Origin: Leucobacter celer subsp. astrifaciens
GTDB taxonomy: Bacteria > Actinomycetota > Actinomycetes > Actinomycetales > Microbacteriaceae
Assembly: GCF_001273835.1 (NCBI RefSeq)
Contig: NZ_JHEI01000134.1
Location: 492,147 to 556,146 of the forward strand
Reading direction: 5' to 3'
Length of the DNA stretch: 64,000 bases
The position numbers and the translations under genes were made by a program. Of the stretch, positions 62,667-64,000 are shown piece by piece. The notes below the pieces were generated by a model that saw nothing but the letters and a program-made list of their open reading frames with translations, searched no databases and had not been told where the DNA came from. Position 1 is the first letter of the stretch. Each line of letters starts with the position of its first letter.

Positions 62667-63857
62667 ATGTCCATATCTCTCATCGAGACAACACAAGACG
62701 CGCTTCCCGAGGACCTCGAACGGGCAACCCTCGTCGGCAGGGTCTACGTCCCCGAGTTCGGAGGGCCGGCGGTGGTCGCCGTCCGCGGAGATCGGCTGGT
62801 CGACATCAGCGGCTCCTATCCCACGGTGACGGATCTCACCGAGCAGGAGGACGTTCTCGCTGCAGTGCGCGCCGCCGAGGGTGGCGCGAGCTGGTCGCTG
62901 TCCGAGGTGCTGGAGAACTCGCTCGAGCAGCGGCACGATGCCGTGCACCTGCTCGCGCCGATCGATCTCGCGGCGGTCAAGGCCGCCGGCGTGACCTTCG
63001 CGGCCTCGCTCGTGGAGCGCCTCATCGAGGAGCGCGCGGGCGGCGACTTCGAGAAGGCCGCCGAGATCCGGGCGAGCTTCGAGCAGACCGTGGGCGCCGA
63101 TCTCGCCGACATCACCCCCGGGAGCGACGAGGCCGCCGAGCTCAAGCGCACCATGGTGGCTCAGGGCCTCTGGTCGCAGTACCTCGAGGTCGGCCTCGGC
63201 CCCGATCCCGAGGTCTTCACCAAGGCCCAGCCGCTGTCCGCCATGGGGTTCGGTCAGGAGATCGGCGTCGCCGAGGTCTCGGACTGGAACAACCCCGAGC
63301 CCGAGGTCGTGCTCCTGCTGAGTTCCACCGGACGCCTCCTCGGAGCTACGCTCGGCAACGACGTCAATCTGCGCGACGTCGAGGGGCGTTCGGCTCTGCT
63401 GCTGCCCAAAGCGAAGGACAACAACGCCTCGGCGTCCCTCGGTCCGTTCCTGCGGCTGTTCGATGAGCACTTCACCATCGACGACGTTCGCGCCGCCGAG
63501 GTCAACCTCAAGGTGCTGGGTGAGGACGGCTTCGTGCTCGATGAGATCAGCAGCATGGATCAGATCAGCAGGGATGTGGAGTTCCTTGCCGGGTACACCG
63601 TGAGCGACAGCCACCAGTACCCGGACGGACTGGTGCTCTACACGGGCACGCTCTTCGCGCCCACGAAGGATCGCGGCGCCGCGGGCAAGGGCTTCACGCA
63701 CTCGCTGGGAGACGTGGTGCGCATCTCGAGCCCGAAGCTCGGCACTCTCGCCAACCGCGTCAACACGTCCGAGCAGGCGGAGCCCTGGACCTTCGGCCTA
63801 CGCGCACTCATTGCCAATCTGCGTGATCGAGGTCTCCTCGAGCGCGTCGGTCGATAG
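62667..63857 (+). CDS. FAH-family protein, probable 2-keto-3-deoxy-pentonate dehydratase type
   Basis: The 396-residue protein has the fumarylacetoacetate-hydrolase fold. Acidic metal ligands are in NNPEPEVVLLL and LGNDVNLRDVEG, with a conserved lysine in LLPKAKDNNAS. The length and the N-terminal half match the group that includes 2-keto-3-deoxy-arabinonate dehydratase (AraD1/GguC) better than short FAH hydrolases. That enzyme makes alpha-ketoglutarate semialdehyde, the substrate expected for the dehydrogenase at 53495. AAGGAG precedes ATG 62667 at a rather long spacing. Confidence 0.82.
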   Translation: MSISLIETTQDALPEDLERATLVGRVYVPEFGGPAVVAVRGDRLVDISGSYPTVTDLTEQEDVLAAVRAAEGGASWSLSEVLENSLEQRHDAVHLLAPIDLAAVKAAGVTFAASLVERLIEERAGGDFEKAAEIRASFEQTVGADLADITPGSDEAAELKRTMVAQGLWSQYLEVGLGPDPEVFTKAQPLSAMGFGQEIGVAEVSDWNNPEPEVVLLLSSTGRLLGATLGNDVNLRDVEGRSALLLPKAKDNNASASLGPFLRLFDEHFTIDDVRAAEVNLKVLGEDGFVLDEISSMDQISRDVEFLAGYTVSDSHQYPDGLVLYTGTLFAPTKDRGAAGKGFTHSLGDVVRISSPKLGTLANRVNTSEQAEPWTFGLRALIANLRDRGLLERVGR

Positions 63858-63866
63858 GGGACCCAC

Positions 63867-64000
63867 ATGACCGTTGTTGTCGTCACCGACCACATCTTCG
63901 CGGGGCTCGACCGGGAAGAGGCTTTTGCGGAGGGCATCGGAGCAGAGTTCCGGTCCGCGCAGTGCACCACCGAGAGCGAGACGATCGAGGCGGTGCGCGA
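63867..64000 (+). CDS. Probable D-isomer-specific 2-hydroxyacid dehydrogenase, N-terminal fragment
   Basis: Only the first 44 residues are in the window. They start MTVVVVTDHIFAGLDREEAF, which resembles the N terminus of C-terminal-binding-protein/phosphoglycerate-dehydrogenase-like enzymes. It follows the FAH gene by 9 bp and is probably in the same operon. The call rests on a short stretch. Confidence 0.5.
   Translation, partial: MTVVVVTDHIFAGLDREEAFAEGIGAEFRSAQCTTESETIEAVR

Overview
The window is high-GC DNA with dense, mostly operonic coding, many ATGA stop/start overlaps, GTG and TTG starts, and lipoprotein-type solute-binding proteins. This fits a high-GC actinomycete, most likely of the family Microbacteriaceae (Leucobacter/Microbacterium-like). 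The family call is inferred from protein style, not from a marker gene. No rRNA, tRNA, CRISPR array, integrase or transposase was seen. The sequence reads as chromosomal, specialised in sugar uptake and carbon/sulfur scavenging.

Layout. 1-4167: a sugar-phosphate type operon with an FGGY kinase (cut by the left edge), an M29-type metallopeptidase homologue, a fused DhaK-DhaL kinase and an inositol-monophosphatase-like enzyme. 4207-8004 (minus): a lipoate-ligase-like protein with permuted domains, a monoacylglycerol-lipase-like hydrolase and a YtcJ-type amidohydrolase. 8093-11146: an MFS exporter divergent from a TetR regulator with a perfect 19-bp operator, then an esterase. 11194-22241: a probable organosulfur-scavenging cluster with two flavin reductases divergent from two luciferase-like monooxygenases, a GNAT acetyltransferase, an amino-acid type ABC importer, two paralogous binding proteins and a large FAD/NAD(P)-binding protein. 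It recalls the Bacillus yxe and ytm S-alkylcysteine clusters. 22242-23712: two small genes among long hairpins.

23713-48667 is dominated by L-rhamnose use. It encodes a secreted GH78 alpha-L-rhamnosidase with SLH-like repeats, an importer (rhaT-P-Q-S), mutarotase (rhaM), isomerase (rhaI), kinase (rhaB), the bifunctional rhamnulose-1-phosphate aldolase/lactaldehyde dehydrogenase, and L-lactate dehydrogenase. Together these take rhamnosides to dihydroxyacetone phosphate and pyruvate. A LacI regulator has an identical 16-bp site in front of the importer and of the rhamnosidase. Embedded in this region are two divergent DeoR regulators and a second ABC sugar importer with a hydroxyacid dehydrogenase and an FGGY kinase of unknown substrate.

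48801-53230: a NarL-type two-component system, whose receiver carries an in-frame repeat insertion, divergent from a NatAB-like ABC exporter. 53495-64000: a GntR-controlled pentose/sugar-acid cluster with an alpha-ketoglutarate-semialdehyde-type aldehyde dehydrogenase, polyol dehydrogenase, two SDRs, an Rbs-type importer, an FAH-family protein resembling 2-keto-3-deoxy-pentonate dehydratase, and a hydroxyacid dehydrogenase cut by the right edge.

The most unusual non-coding signal is a set of long, nearly perfect hairpins (stems of 13-29 bp) in many intergenic regions, each with its own unrelated stem sequence. Next to these is a separate REP-like family built on ATCCTGCG/CGCAGGAT, one copy of which appears to have become protein-coding inside the response regulator. 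The second monooxygenase gene has an apparent 3' frameshift that opens a 1000-codon frame into the ABC permease.
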